Below, piece by piece: positions 45,644 through 54,564 of a stretch of 64,000 nt of DNA. The notes beneath the pieces were generated by a model that searched no databases, was not told the origin of the DNA, and saw only the letters and a list, made by a program, of their open reading frames with translations. Each line of letters opens with the position of its first letter. The first letter of the stretch is position 1. The stretch is from positions 610,983 through 674,982 of the forward strand of contig NW_008705573.1 in the NCBI RefSeq assembly GCF_000186865.1, read 5' to 3'. A program made the translations under genes and the position numbers. This DNA is from Aureococcus anophagefferens (lineage: Eukaryota; Sar; Pelagophyceae; Pelagomonadales; Pelagomonadaceae).

Positions 45644-47062
45644 ATGGCCGAGCCGGTGTCCGAGATCATCATCACCAGCGCGCGGGAGGAGGAGAAGGAG
45701 GCGCTCCACGCCCCCGCCGCGCCGCCGTCGGCCTGGGCGCGCACGAAGAAGCGCATCAGCTGGTTCTTCCGCATCGACGAGAGCCAGTTCTGGGTCATCC
45801 ACGGCTTCTTCCTCCTCGTCTGCGTCCTCTTCGTGCTCCTCTTCCTCCAGTTCCTCGCGGGCGCGGCGCGCGACAAGCGGAAGGACCGGCGGCACCCGGC
45901 CGTGACCCTCGGCGAGGAGCGGGCCGTGGGCAACGTCAACTTCCCGCGCGTCGTCATGTGCTCCGAGTACTGGACGGACCCGGGCCTCGACGAGGCGTGG
46001 TTCAACGGCACGTCCGCGACGTACTTCGAGGACTGGGAGTACGGCGCGCGGCCACCGGGCGAGCCCACGGAGATCCGCTTCATCAACGCGGCGCAGTACG
46101 GGTCCGTGTCCGGCGTCTGCCTCCTGCTCCGGCCGCGGCGCGAGCCCATCGCGTCCGTCCACGACTGGGTGCTGCTCGACCTCCACTTCCGCCCCGACTA
46201 CGACGAGTTCTGCGTCGAGTGGGCCAACGGCACGCGGCGCCTCGGCGCCAACGCCTCCGACGACGCCGCGACCCGACGGGGCGCGGCCTACGCCGCCGCG
46301 GCCCGCAACGCGTCCGCGGCGGCGGGCGAGTGCGCGCGGTACCGCGACGAGCCCATCGCGCAGGAGTTCACGTCCCGCCTCGTGCTCGACGGCGCGAACT
46401 CACGGAGCCTCGGCGGCGGCATGCGCGTCCCCTACAACAAGGAGACGGTCGTCTACTACGAGTACGTCAAGAAGGAGACGCTCGGCGGCGGCGTCTCCGA
46501 GACGGTGAGCTTCCGCCAGCACTCGAGCGACCTCTACTTCCTCAACAACCCCTACGGGCTGCCGCTGGCCCTCGGCGACGGCGACGCGGCGCTGAACCAG
46601 CGCGGGGCGCTCTACCGCGCGCGCGTCTGGTTCAACATCCCCTTCGACTCCGTCGCCGTCGCGTCCGAGGTCCGCGGCGCGAACCCGCTCGCGCCGTTCG
46701 TGGTATTCACGACGCTCTTCGCGCTGCTGAGCACGACGCGGTCCATCTTCGAGCTCTTCGTGCACCACGCGCCGCCGCTGCGGCGCCGGTTCCTGCCGCG
46801 GCTCCACGACACGGAGGTCGCCCTCGAGAAGGAGGTGGGCCAGATGGACGTCGTGAAGCGCGCCGTCGAGGCCGAGCACGAGGCGTGCCGCCGCCTGTCC
46901 ACGCTCGTCTCGCACCACCGCGACCGCGAGGGGCCCCACGACCACGAGGGCCTGTCCACGCTCGTCTCGCACCACCGCGACTGCGAGGGGCCCCACGACC
47001 ACGAGGGCCTCCACGACGACGACTCCGACGACGACTCCGACCACGACCGCCACCGCGCCTAA
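45644..47062 (+). CDS. Two-span membrane protein with large ectodomain (DEG/ENaC-like topology)
   Basis: 472 aa. N-tail, span 1 (VIHGFFLLVCVLFVLLFLQF), an ectodomain of about 270 residues, span 2 (PFVVFTTLFALLSTTRSIFE) and a His/Asp-rich tail. Just after span 1 is NVNFPRVVMCSEYWTDPGLD, like the FPxVxxC start of DEG/ENaC channel ectodomains; the two-span topology also fits. However I do not see the other family cysteines clearly, so this is tentative. N-glycosylation sequons occur (FNGTSATYF, ANGTRRLGANAS). The tail holds a 57-bp perfect-frame tandem repeat encoding LSTLVSHHRD-EGPHDHEG twice. Confidence 0.5.
   Translation: MAEPVSEIIITSAREEEKEALHAPAAPPSAWARTKKRISWFFRIDESQFWVIHGFFLLVCVLFVLLFLQFLAGAARDKRKDRRHPAVTLGEERAVGNVNFPRVVMCSEYWTDPGLDEAWFNGTSATYFEDWEYGARPPGEPTEIRFINAAQYGSVSGVCLLLRPRREPIASVHDWVLLDLHFRPDYDEFCVEWANGTRRLGANASDDAATRRGAAYAAAARNASAAAGECARYRDEPIAQEFTSRLVLDGANSRSLGGGMRVPYNKETVVYYEYVKKETLGGGVSETVSFRQHSSDLYFLNNPYGLPLALGDGDAALNQRGALYRARVWFNIPFDSVAVASEVRGANPLAPFVVFTTLFALLSTTRSIFELFVHHAPPLRRRFLPRLHDTEVALEKEVGQMDVVKRAVEAEHEACRRLSTLVSHHRDREGPHDHEGLSTLVSHHRDCEGPHDHEGLHDDDSDDDSDHDRHRA
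46895..47008 (+). repeat. 57-bp tandem duplication in coding sequence
   Basis: Units at 46895-46951 and 46952-47008 differ by one base (CGC to TGC codon, Arg to Cys). In frame, 19 residues each, in the cytosolic tail of the two-span protein; recent slippage. Confidence 0.9.
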
Positions 47063-47145
47063 CACGCAAGGCCCGCCCCTGCAGCGTAATAATTTTCCTT
47101 TGAGCTTCAACAAGCCCATTGAATATCAACTTGAAGTCTCTTCGC

Positions 47146-47799
47146 ATGATGGAGCGCACTCTCTTCGCATTGCTGCTGCTGCTGCAGGCAGCATGCATTC
47201 ACGGTCTGGCAGCGAAGAAGGCCGGCGGCTTCGGCGCGGCGGCGCCGCCCAAGAAGAAGGCCGCCGGCATCACCGCGGACAAGCAATCGCTCGAGAAGCA
47301 ATGGGACCGCTTCGTTTCGATCACGAACCTGGACATCATGCCCAAGGGCGACGACGCGTTCTCCGTCGTCGACGTCTTCGTGCGCAGCGGCAAGGCCGAC
47401 GGCGCGCCCTGGTGGCGCGTGGGCAAGTGCTGCGCGGGCGCGGGCTACGACGTCGCGGCCGCGCTCGCGCTGCAGCGGGGGCTCATCTTCTGGACCTCCG
47501 TGCACATGCGGCCGGAGCTCATGGCTTCCGCCGGCCGCGACGCCGCGGCGGCGCTCGAGCTCGGCTACCGGCGGGCGAGCCTCTACATGGCCGTGCGGGA
47601 GGACGGGCCCGAGGAGGAGGACGACGACGACGACGCGAACCCGAAGCTGGCGGGCAAGAGCGCGACGGCGCGGTCCACGCCGCCGAAGATGGTCGGCTTC
47701 CGCCCCGACTTCAACCCCGACGGCTTCACCTACAAGCGGCGCGAGACCGCGGCGCTGAAGAAGCCGTCGTCGCGGCTCGAGGCCCAGGGGCTTTTGTAA
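47146..47799 (+). CDS. Plastid or secretory protein of unknown function
   Basis: About 217 aa. The start at 47146 or 47149 (MMERTLFALLLLLQAACIHG) gives a signal peptide followed by a Lys/Gly/Ala transit-like region (AAKKAGGFGAAAPPKKKAAG), so a secondary plastid is plausible. The mature part has QWDRFVSITNLDIMPKG, VVDVFVRSGKADGAPWWRVG and YDVAAALALQRGLIFWTSVH. The last two, with a following ALELGYRRASLYMAV, look like a conserved plastid fold, but I cannot name it. The C-terminus is MVGFRPDFNPDGFTYKRRET. It converges with the introner-bearing gene, stops 13 bp apart. Confidence 0.5.
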   Translation: MMERTLFALLLLLQAACIHGLAAKKAGGFGAAAPPKKKAAGITADKQSLEKQWDRFVSITNLDIMPKGDDAFSVVDVFVRSGKADGAPWWRVGKCCAGAGYDVAAALALQRGLIFWTSVHMRPELMASAGRDAAAALELGYRRASLYMAVREDGPEEEDDDDDANPKLAGKSATARSTPPKMVGFRPDFNPDGFTYKRRETAALKKPSSRLEAQGLL

Positions 47800-47812
47800 C
47801 GTCCGCGGAGAC

Positions 47813-49440
47813 TTACGACGGCACGCACGCCTCGGGGGCGCCCGCGGGGATGGGCGGCCGCGGGCCCGACAGGTCGCGCGGCGGCCCGTCGTCCTCGGCC
47901 GCGGTCTCGAGCCGCGCGGCCTTGGCTTTTGCGACGGCCGCGAGGACGGCGGCGACGAGCCGCGGCTCGCGGCGGGGCCCCGGCGGCGTCGCGCGCAGGA
48001 GGTCCGGGACGGCGGCGTCGACGTCGGCGGTGACGCGGCGCCAGAGCGCGTGCCGCGACGCGGGCGCGGCCTCCGAGATCTCGAGCGCCTTGACGACGAC
48101 GTCGACGACGGAGCGGTCCGGCCCGGACCGGTCGAGGAAGACGGCGGCCCTGAAGCCGTCGCAGGGCACGGTCGCGACGTAGTCGCCGCAGCGGTGGAGC
48201 GACAGGGACGCGACGGCCGGAAGCGCGCGCGGCAGCGCGAGGACGCCGTCGCCGTCCTCCAAGCGCTTCTCGACCTCCGCGGCGACGTCGACGTCCGCGA
48301 GCGTCTTCGGCGCGTAGCGCTCCAGGCAGGCGCCGAGCTGGGCGTCGAGCGTCGCCTTGCGCTGGCCGAGCTTGTCGCACCACAACCTGGGCAGGACAAG
48401 AGTGCGAAATTCCCAACTTCAAAGGCTCCTAGCTCGGCCGGTTTCCACTCGTTTCGGCTGATTTTTGAACGAGCGATCATCTCTCGGAACGGTCTCGAAG
48501 CGTGGATGCTTTTTCCAGAACGCGCGCGCGCGGAACACTCATGTTGAAGCGACGTTGAATCACTCTTGTCCTGCCCTGACCACAACGGGATCGTCGCCCG
48601 GAGGCGGCCGAGGCACGCCGCGTCGGACTCGCCGGGCTTCCGCGCGGCGCGCTCGAGGCCGTCGAGGACGTTCCGCGCGACGGTGGCGTGGTCGGCGAGC
48701 GTCTTGTCGACGCCCGCGAGCCACGCGGCGAGCTTGTCCCCGCCCGTCTCGACGGCCCGCAAAGTCGCGAGCGACGGGCCGAGCGCCGCGGCGGCCCCGC
48801 CGATCCACCAGCGCAGCACGGGCCCGTGGGCCGCGAGCATCTCGGCGCGGTAGGCGGCCAGGCCCTCGCCCCCGGCCGCGTCGACCCGGGGCTTCTTCGC
48901 CGCGGCGGCGGCCGGGGGCTCGGGCGGCCGCGCGCGCTTCGCGGCCGGCGGCCCGGACCCGGGCGTCGGCGCCCGCGGCGGCGGCGTCGGCGTCGCGCGC
49001 GGCGGCGCGGGCGACGCGGCGCGCTTCTGCGGCGCCGCGGGCGCCGCGGGCCGCGGCCCCGGCGGCGGCGGCGACGCCGCGCGCGGCTTCGCGGCGCCGG
49101 CCGGCTTCGCGGCGGCGAGGACCTTGGCGGCCTTCGCCAGGCGCTTGTCGATCTTCTTCTTGTAGTCCTCCACCGATTTGGCCGCGTCGAAGCACGACGT
49201 CTCCATCTTCCGGGCCATGTCGAGCTGGCTCTCCGGCGACACGCTCTGCAGCTCGCCGAGGCGCCGCGCGATGTCGTGGACGCTCGCGCCCCGGGTCTTC
49301 AAATCCAAGGCCGGAGGCATGGTCGGCGCGTCGCCGGTGGCCAAGGACGCGGCCTTGGCACCTCGCGCGATGGCCTCGTCGACGCTGAGCACTGCGGCCG
49401 ACCGCGGCGCCGACGGCGTAGACGGCGGCGGAGTCGACAT
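47813..49440 (-). CDS. Ala/Pro-rich protein of unknown function, split by introner 7
   Basis: Exons 49440-48587 and 48386-47813 join after the second codon base into 475 aa. N-terminal Ser/Pro start, a helical segment (LGELQSVSPESQLDMARKME then DYKKKIDKRLAKAAKVLAAA), a long basic Ala/Pro tract (APTPGSGPPAAKRARPPEPP) with nuclear-localisation-like clusters, then a folded helical domain on both sides of the intron (RNVLDGLERAARKPGESDAA, CLGRLRATIPLWCDKLGQRK, LGACLERYAPKTLADVDVAA). Possibly a nuclear transcription- or chromatin-associated subunit; no family recognised. The spliced junction PLWCDKLG is clean. Confidence 0.6.
48387..48578 (+). mobile_element. Introner element copy 7 (192 bp), inverted
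   Basis: Plus-strand ends CTGGGCAGGACAAG and CTTGTCCTGCCCTG. Perfect duplication ACCACAAC at 48379-48386 and 48579-48586. The minus-strand intron is 48586 to 48387, 200 nt, GT-AG. Body inverted relative to the gene. Confidence 0.93.
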
Positions 49441-49521
49441 GTTTGCGCCGGCAGTGCCCGGTCGACCTCAGCGAAGTGGTGACGCCCCAGAAATCTATTC
49501 TACTTCGTGCTTCAAAGGGAG

Positions 49522-49530
49522 TGGGCAGCC
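49522..49530. promoter_or_regulatory. TGGGCAGCC promoter motif
   Basis: Midway between the divergent starts at 49440 (minus) and 49605 (plus). Confidence 0.35.
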
Positions 49531-49594
49531 TTCCTCGTAGCAATGCTCGGCAATTCCCAGGCTTAGCACCCACCGTCGTCGGGAATTTGATGAA

Positions 49595-50305
49595 AGCGGC
49601 CGCCATGTACGCGACCGTGCCCGCTGCGGAGCCGACGCTCGCGGAGACCTGCGCGGTCCTCAAGCGCGAGCTCGGATTGTCGGGGAGCATCACCGAGGTG
49701 ATTTCCGGCGCCTGCCGCGCGCTGGGGGTCGACGACACGGGCACGATCGTCGCGCGGGCCGCGAAGTGCCGCGAAGTGCTCGGCCTGGGGACGGGCGGCG
49801 ACGTCGCGGCTGGCGCCGCGCTCGCGGGAACCGTCGTCGAGGCCGCGCCCGCGGGGACCTTCGTCGGCGCCGAGGCCGGCCCCACGATCGTCGGCGTCGC
49901 GGCTCCCGCGGTCGCGGGCACGGTGATTGGTTTCGTGGCGCCGACCGCGCAACCCATCGAACCTTTCGCGGCGCCGGCCGCGTCCGGTCGGACCCATATA
50001 GCAAGCGGGGCAGCATTCCTCGTACAAGTAGCACTCCTCAGCGGCCGCCATGCCTCGGCGTTCCTCAGCGGCCGCCATGTACGAGCGTGCTGCGGAGCCG
50101 ACGCTCACGGAGACCTGCGCGCTCCTCAAGCGCGAGCTCGGATTGTCGGGGAGCATCACCGAGGTGATTTCCGGCGCCTGCCGCGTGCTGGGGGTCGACG
50201 ACACGGGCACGATCGTCGCGCGGGCGAAGAGGTGCCGCGAAGTGCTCGGCGAGGGGACGGGCGGCGACGTCGCGGCTGGCGCCGCGCTCGCGGGAACCGT
50301 CGCCA
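49595..50305 (+). repeat. Tandem segmental duplication, ~240-bp units 472 bp apart
   Basis: Units start at 49595 and 50067 (AGCGGCCGCCATGTACG) and stay more than 90 percent identical by eye until about 49835 and 50305. The spacer DNA is unrelated. The second unit has lost a few codons near its start. Confidence 0.8.
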
Positions 50306-50823
50306 AGGTCGCGCCCGCGGAAGCGGAATACATGATCCAGGAGGGCGGCGGCGGCCCGGTGACGGCGCAGCCTCAAGCCGTCAAAAGTTACCAGCCCGGC
50401 GATCTGAGCGCGCGAGCCGTGAAGGGCTTGTACGTCGGGACGGGTTTCATTCCCATCGTCTGGATGGCCTTTCACGTCACGCCCGTGAGCGACGACGAGT
50501 TCGAGGCCTGCGGTTGCGCCGGCCGGCGTGGGACCCGCGCGTCGACCGCAGCGTGACCCTTTCACTCGCCAGGTACCGGGCTTGGTCCCCTCCCGATAAG
50601 GACCGCAGGCCTTCCTTGGACCAAAAAGTTCTCCCGCGCGGGCTCGCGGCGGTTCGCCAAGAGGATCGGGATCGGCGGCCTTGAATCCCGCGGCCGCCTT
50701 GAATCAGAACAAAGAATATGGGACTTTGACGAGTCGGGCAACTGCTTCTGCGGCAAGAAACGCCCCGCCGATATGGAGAACGCCTCGCCGGTCTGGTGCG
50801 CGATCCGCGTGTGCGGCATCTGA
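49605..50823 (+). CDS. Protein with duplicated ~50-residue helical domain (gene model tentative)
   Basis: Two copies of a helical domain: AAEPTLAETCAVLKRELGLS then GSITEVISGACRALGVDDTG, and AAEPTLTETCALLKRELGLS with the same continuation. They are 472 bp apart and in different frames, each preceded by GCGGCCGCCATGTAC. One model links them with an 82-nt intron (49987-50068). A Cys-rich last exon (50715-50823; FDESGNCFCGKKRPADMENA) could follow a 216-nt intron (50499-50714). The total, 307 codons, is in frame, but splice sites are my inference. Alternatively there are two tandem genes. The domain resembles short repeats seen in many algal proteins (memory, unverified). Confidence 0.45.
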
Positions 50824-51136
50824 GGCGTCCCGCGCGGGCCGCGGCGATGCCGCGGCCGGCAGGCGGTGACCGCGCCTCAGGAGCCCTCGGCTCCGGCGAC
50901 GAGGGGCATGGTCCGCTCGTGTCCGGCGTCGACGCGACTAAGTTCCTCGGACCGAGCGCGCAGCGCCTGGCAGGGGGCCCGTGCGCAGGCGGCTGCGGTG
51001 CACCGTGACTTTGCGGTGCGGCCGTCGAGCAGGCACCATCGGCCCCAACAGCAATGCCGGCCTCAAAATCCATTCGTGCTGCCCGGCTGAAATCGTCGAC
51101 GTGTCGATTGGGAAAATCGACGGGCTGCCGTCGGCC
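50824..51136. other. Intergenic, no gene seen
   Basis: 313 bp between same-strand genes. Open frames run in but without motifs. A GGGCTGCCG motif copy at 51122-51130 lies just before the ATPase ATG. Confidence 0.35.
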
Positions 51137-54100
51137 ATGGAGGAGCAGGGGCGCAAGGATGAGCCGCTCTTCTCGGGCACGGGCGAGAGCGTGCGCATCG
51201 ACGACGAGGACGACAGCGAGGCGCTCTGCGACATCACGCGCGTCCTTCCGGCGCCTCGGACCGGCGGACGGCACCATGAAAGGATTCCCGCGCGCGGCGT
51301 AGGTGCGGCGGCGCGACGCCCATCGACGACTACACGGAGATCGAGTGCAAGACCGAGGAGCAGGCCGCGGCGCTCATGGCGGGCCTCACGAGCGAGCAGC
51401 ACGCGGTCCGCGTCGAGCAGTACGGGAAGAACGAGATCCCGCAAAAGGTCGTGCGGTGGTACACGATCCTGCTCAAGCAGTTCACGAGCAGCATGGCCAT
51501 CATGATCGAGCTGGCGCTGATCCTGGCCGCCGCCGTCGAGGAGTGGGAGGACTTCGCGATCATCGCGTCGCTGCTCGCGATCAACGCGGCCATCGGGTTC
51601 TACGAGGAGTGGGAGGCGATGAAGAAGGTCGACTCCATCAAGAGCGCGCTGAGCCCCATGTGCACCGTGAAGCGCGACGGCGAATTCTCCAAGAGGCTCA
51701 CCGTGGATCTGGTCCCCGGCGACGTCATCTACCTCCGGGGCGGCGACTCGATCCCCGCGGACGTCGACTACCTCTCGGGCGACGCCATGTCCGTCGACAC
51801 GGCCGCGCTCACGGGCGAGCCCTTCCCGCGCAAGTGCCCCGACGCCAAGGGCGACCGGCGCTCCATGGCGGGCTGCACGGTCGTCGCCGGCAACACCTAC
51901 TGCCTCGTGCAGCGCACGGGCATCTTCACGGAGATGGGCTCCGCGACGATGCTCATCCAGCAGTCGACGAAGCCCACGGTCTCCGTCTTCGAGCGGTCCA
52001 TCATCGAGGTCTGCGAGCTCGTCATGTCCGTCGCCCTGCTCTTCCTCATCGCCGTCTTCGTCGTGCTCTACGAGCGCGGGACGGGGACGACGGAGACGCT
52101 GACCGCGTGCCTCGCGATCCTCATCGCGGCCGTGCCCGTGGCGCTGCCCGTCGTCATGCAGGTGACCCTCGCTTTGGGCGCCGGCGAGATGGCCAAGCAG
52201 CAGGCCATCGTGACGCACCTCACGGCCATGCAGGAGATCGCGTCGATGACGATGCTCTGCAGCGACAAGACGGGCACGCTGACGACGGCGAAGATCAACG
52301 TCTTCTTCGACCAGATCTGGTGCGCGCCGGGCTACACCAAGGAGCAGATTCTCGAGTGGGCCTCCGTGGCGTCGAACCCGCACACGGACGACGACCCCAT
52401 CGACGTGGCCGTCCTCCGGTCCTTCAAGGAGTCGTTCCCGGGCGACTTCGACGACCGCATCAAGCGGTTCACGGTGACGAAATTCGTCGGCTTCAACGCC
52501 GAGGTGAAGCGCACCGTGGCCTACGCGACGCACACCGTCGACGGCGACCTCAAGCTCTCCAAGGGCTTGATCGACAAGGTGCTCGAGACGGGCCAGGACG
52601 GCGGCGACGAGTTCGCGTGCTCCAACGGCGCGGCGCTGCGCCCGGAGATCGAGGAGATCGACGAGGCCCTGTCCAAGTCGGGCTACAAGACGCTGGGCGT
52701 CGCCGTGGGCCGCGCGCAGGCCGACGGGTCCTGGGCCATGGAGTTCGCGGGCATCATCCCGATGCTCGACCCGCCGCGCGACGACACCAAGTGGGTCATC
52801 GAGCAGATCAAGGCCTGCGGCATCGCCGTGAAGATGATCACGGGCGACCACCAGAACATCGCCGCGGAGACGGCGCGCCTCATCGGCCTCGGCGACGGCA
52901 TCCTGCGCCGGGACCGGCTCGCGATGCGCGAGAGCGACGAGAAGGACATGCTCGTCCGCGACGCGGACGGCTTCGCGCAGGTCATGCCCAAGGACAAGAA
53001 CGACGTCGTGCGCGTGCTCCAGGCTTTAAACTACGTCGTGGGCATGACGGGCGACGGCGTCAACGACGCGCCGGCGCTGAAGCAGGCGCACATCGGCATC
53101 GCCGTCGAAGGTTCGACGGACGCGGCGCGGAACGCCGCGGACATCGTGCTGACGACGGAGGGCCTCGCGCCCATCTTCACGGCGGTCCTCGAGTCGCGCA
53201 AGATCTTCCAGCGCGTCTACTCCTACGTGCTCTACCGCATCTCCGCGACGATCCAGATCGTGCTCGTCAGGGCAGCAAAAGAGAGCGAAATTCCCAACTT
53301 CAAAGGCTCATTTCTCGGCCGTTTTCCACTCGTTTTGGCTGATTTTTGGACGAGCGATCGTCTCTCGGAACGGTCTCGAAGCGTGGATGCTTTTCCCGGA
53401 ACGCGCGCGCGCGGAACACTGACGTTGAAGCGACGTTGAATCACCCTTTTGCTGCCCAGGTGCTCGTGCTGTCGCTGCTCATCTTCATCTGGAACCAGAC
53501 GATCAAGCCGCTCTACATCATCCTCCTGGCGCTCTTCAACGACCTGACGATGATCACGATCTCCTACGACAACGTCATCCCGAGCCGCTCGCCGGAGCAG
53601 CCGACGATCGCGCGGCTCCTCCGCATGACGTGCTGCTTCGGGTCGTTGATGACCTTCGAGAGCCTCCTCTTCTACGTCATGGGCAAGTACACGAACGCCT
53701 TCAACGACCAGTTCAAGCACAACTCGGACTACCGCCAGTCCATGGTCTACCTCCAGATCAGCGTGGCCATCGAGTCCATGATCTTCATCACGCGCGTGCC
53801 CGACGGGGCAGCAAAAGAGAGCGAACTTCCCAACTTCAAAGGCTCCTTTCTCGGCCGTTTTCCACTCGTTTCGGCTGATTTTTGAACGAGCGATCATCTC
53901 TCGGAACGGCCTCGAAGCGCGGATGCTTTTTCCGGAACGCGCGCGCGCGGAACACTCACGTTGAAGCGACGTTGAATCGCCCTTTTGCTGCCCAGGTGCC
54001 CGAGGCGCCGTTCTACTCGTCGAAGCCCATCCGGTCCCTCGTGCTCTCCGTCGTCGCGGCGAACGTCATCGTGACCATCCTCTGCATGACGGGCGCGCTG

Positions 54101-54475
54101 GGCGACAACATCGCCGTCAAGGACGCGGCCCTGGTCTGGCTCTACGACACGGTCTGGTTCTTCATCATCGACGTGCTGAAGATCCCGCTGACGATGACCG
54201 TGGAGAACTACTTCCCGCCGCCGCCGTCGAACCTGGGCAAGCGCACGGCCGAGGCGACGGCGGCGGTCAACGGCGAGCCCCACCCGGGCCTCAACTTCGG
54301 CTTCGTGGACATCGGCTACACGTACGTGTCGGACGCGCTCGCGTCCGCGTCCAACGCCGTCACGGGCTGCGTCCACCCGCACGCGCCCCAGGGCGGCTCC
54401 TCCGCCAACGTCATGGCGGCCGCGTCGTCGAGCCTCCACAAGGAGGAGACCAAGAGCGGGCCGGGCATCGTCTAG
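51137..54475 (+). CDS. P3A plasma-membrane H+-ATPase, with introners 8 and 9
   Basis: Four exons proposed: 51137-51241, 51283-53259, 53460-53795 and 53996-54475 (about 965 aa). It pumps protons out of the cell using ATP. All P-type motifs are intact: ALTGEPFPRKC (actuator), MLCSDKTGTLTTAKINVF (phosphorylated Asp), MITGDHQNIAAETARLIGLG and MTGDGVNDAPALKQAHIGIA. Spliced joins read TIQIVLVLSLLIFIWNQT and FITRVPEAPFYSSKPIRSL. Introners fall within or between the last membrane helices. The first exon joins by a frame change around 51242-51282; a 41-nt intron fits but is short, so the N-terminus is uncertain. The C-tail (HPHAPQGGSSANVMAA) lacks an obvious autoinhibitory motif. Confidence 0.85.
53268..53459 (+). 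mobile_element. Introner element copy 8 (192 bp)
   Basis: Ends CAGGGCAGCAAAAG and CTTTTGCTGCCCAG. Perfect duplication GTGCTCGT at 53260-53267 and 53460-53467. The intron is 53260-53459, 200 nt, GT-AG, phase 0. Body in gene orientation. Confidence 0.94.
53804..53995 (+). mobile_element. Introner element copy 9 (192 bp)
   Basis: Ends CGGGGCAGCAAAAG and CTTTTGCTGCCCAG. Perfect duplication GTGCCCGA at 53796-53803 and 53996-54003. The intron is 53796-53995, 200 nt, GT-AG, phase 0. Only 336 bp of exon separates it from copy 8. Confidence 0.94.
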
Positions 54476-54564
54476 GCCGCGGCCCCCGCGGCCGCGCCCG
54501 CCCCCCCCCATCACCCCCGCCGTCGTCGCACCCCTCCGACTAACCACGTATTCGCCGCGCCGCT

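Noticed and set aside
45644..47062. Firm DEG/ENaC channel call
   Set aside because: Only the topology and an FPxVxxC-like start match; the rest of the family cysteine pattern was not found, so it stays tentative.
47107..48386. Continuation of the Ala/Pro-rich gene through introner 7 in the unspliced frame
   Set aside because: After the element the unspliced frame becomes Arg/Ser low complexity, while the spliced frame continues a folded helical domain.
13413..53995. Dispersed ~190-bp repeats considered as a CRISPR array or ordinary MITEs
   Set aside because: They are scattered in seven genes, have 8-bp target duplications and splice out cleanly, so introners explain them better.
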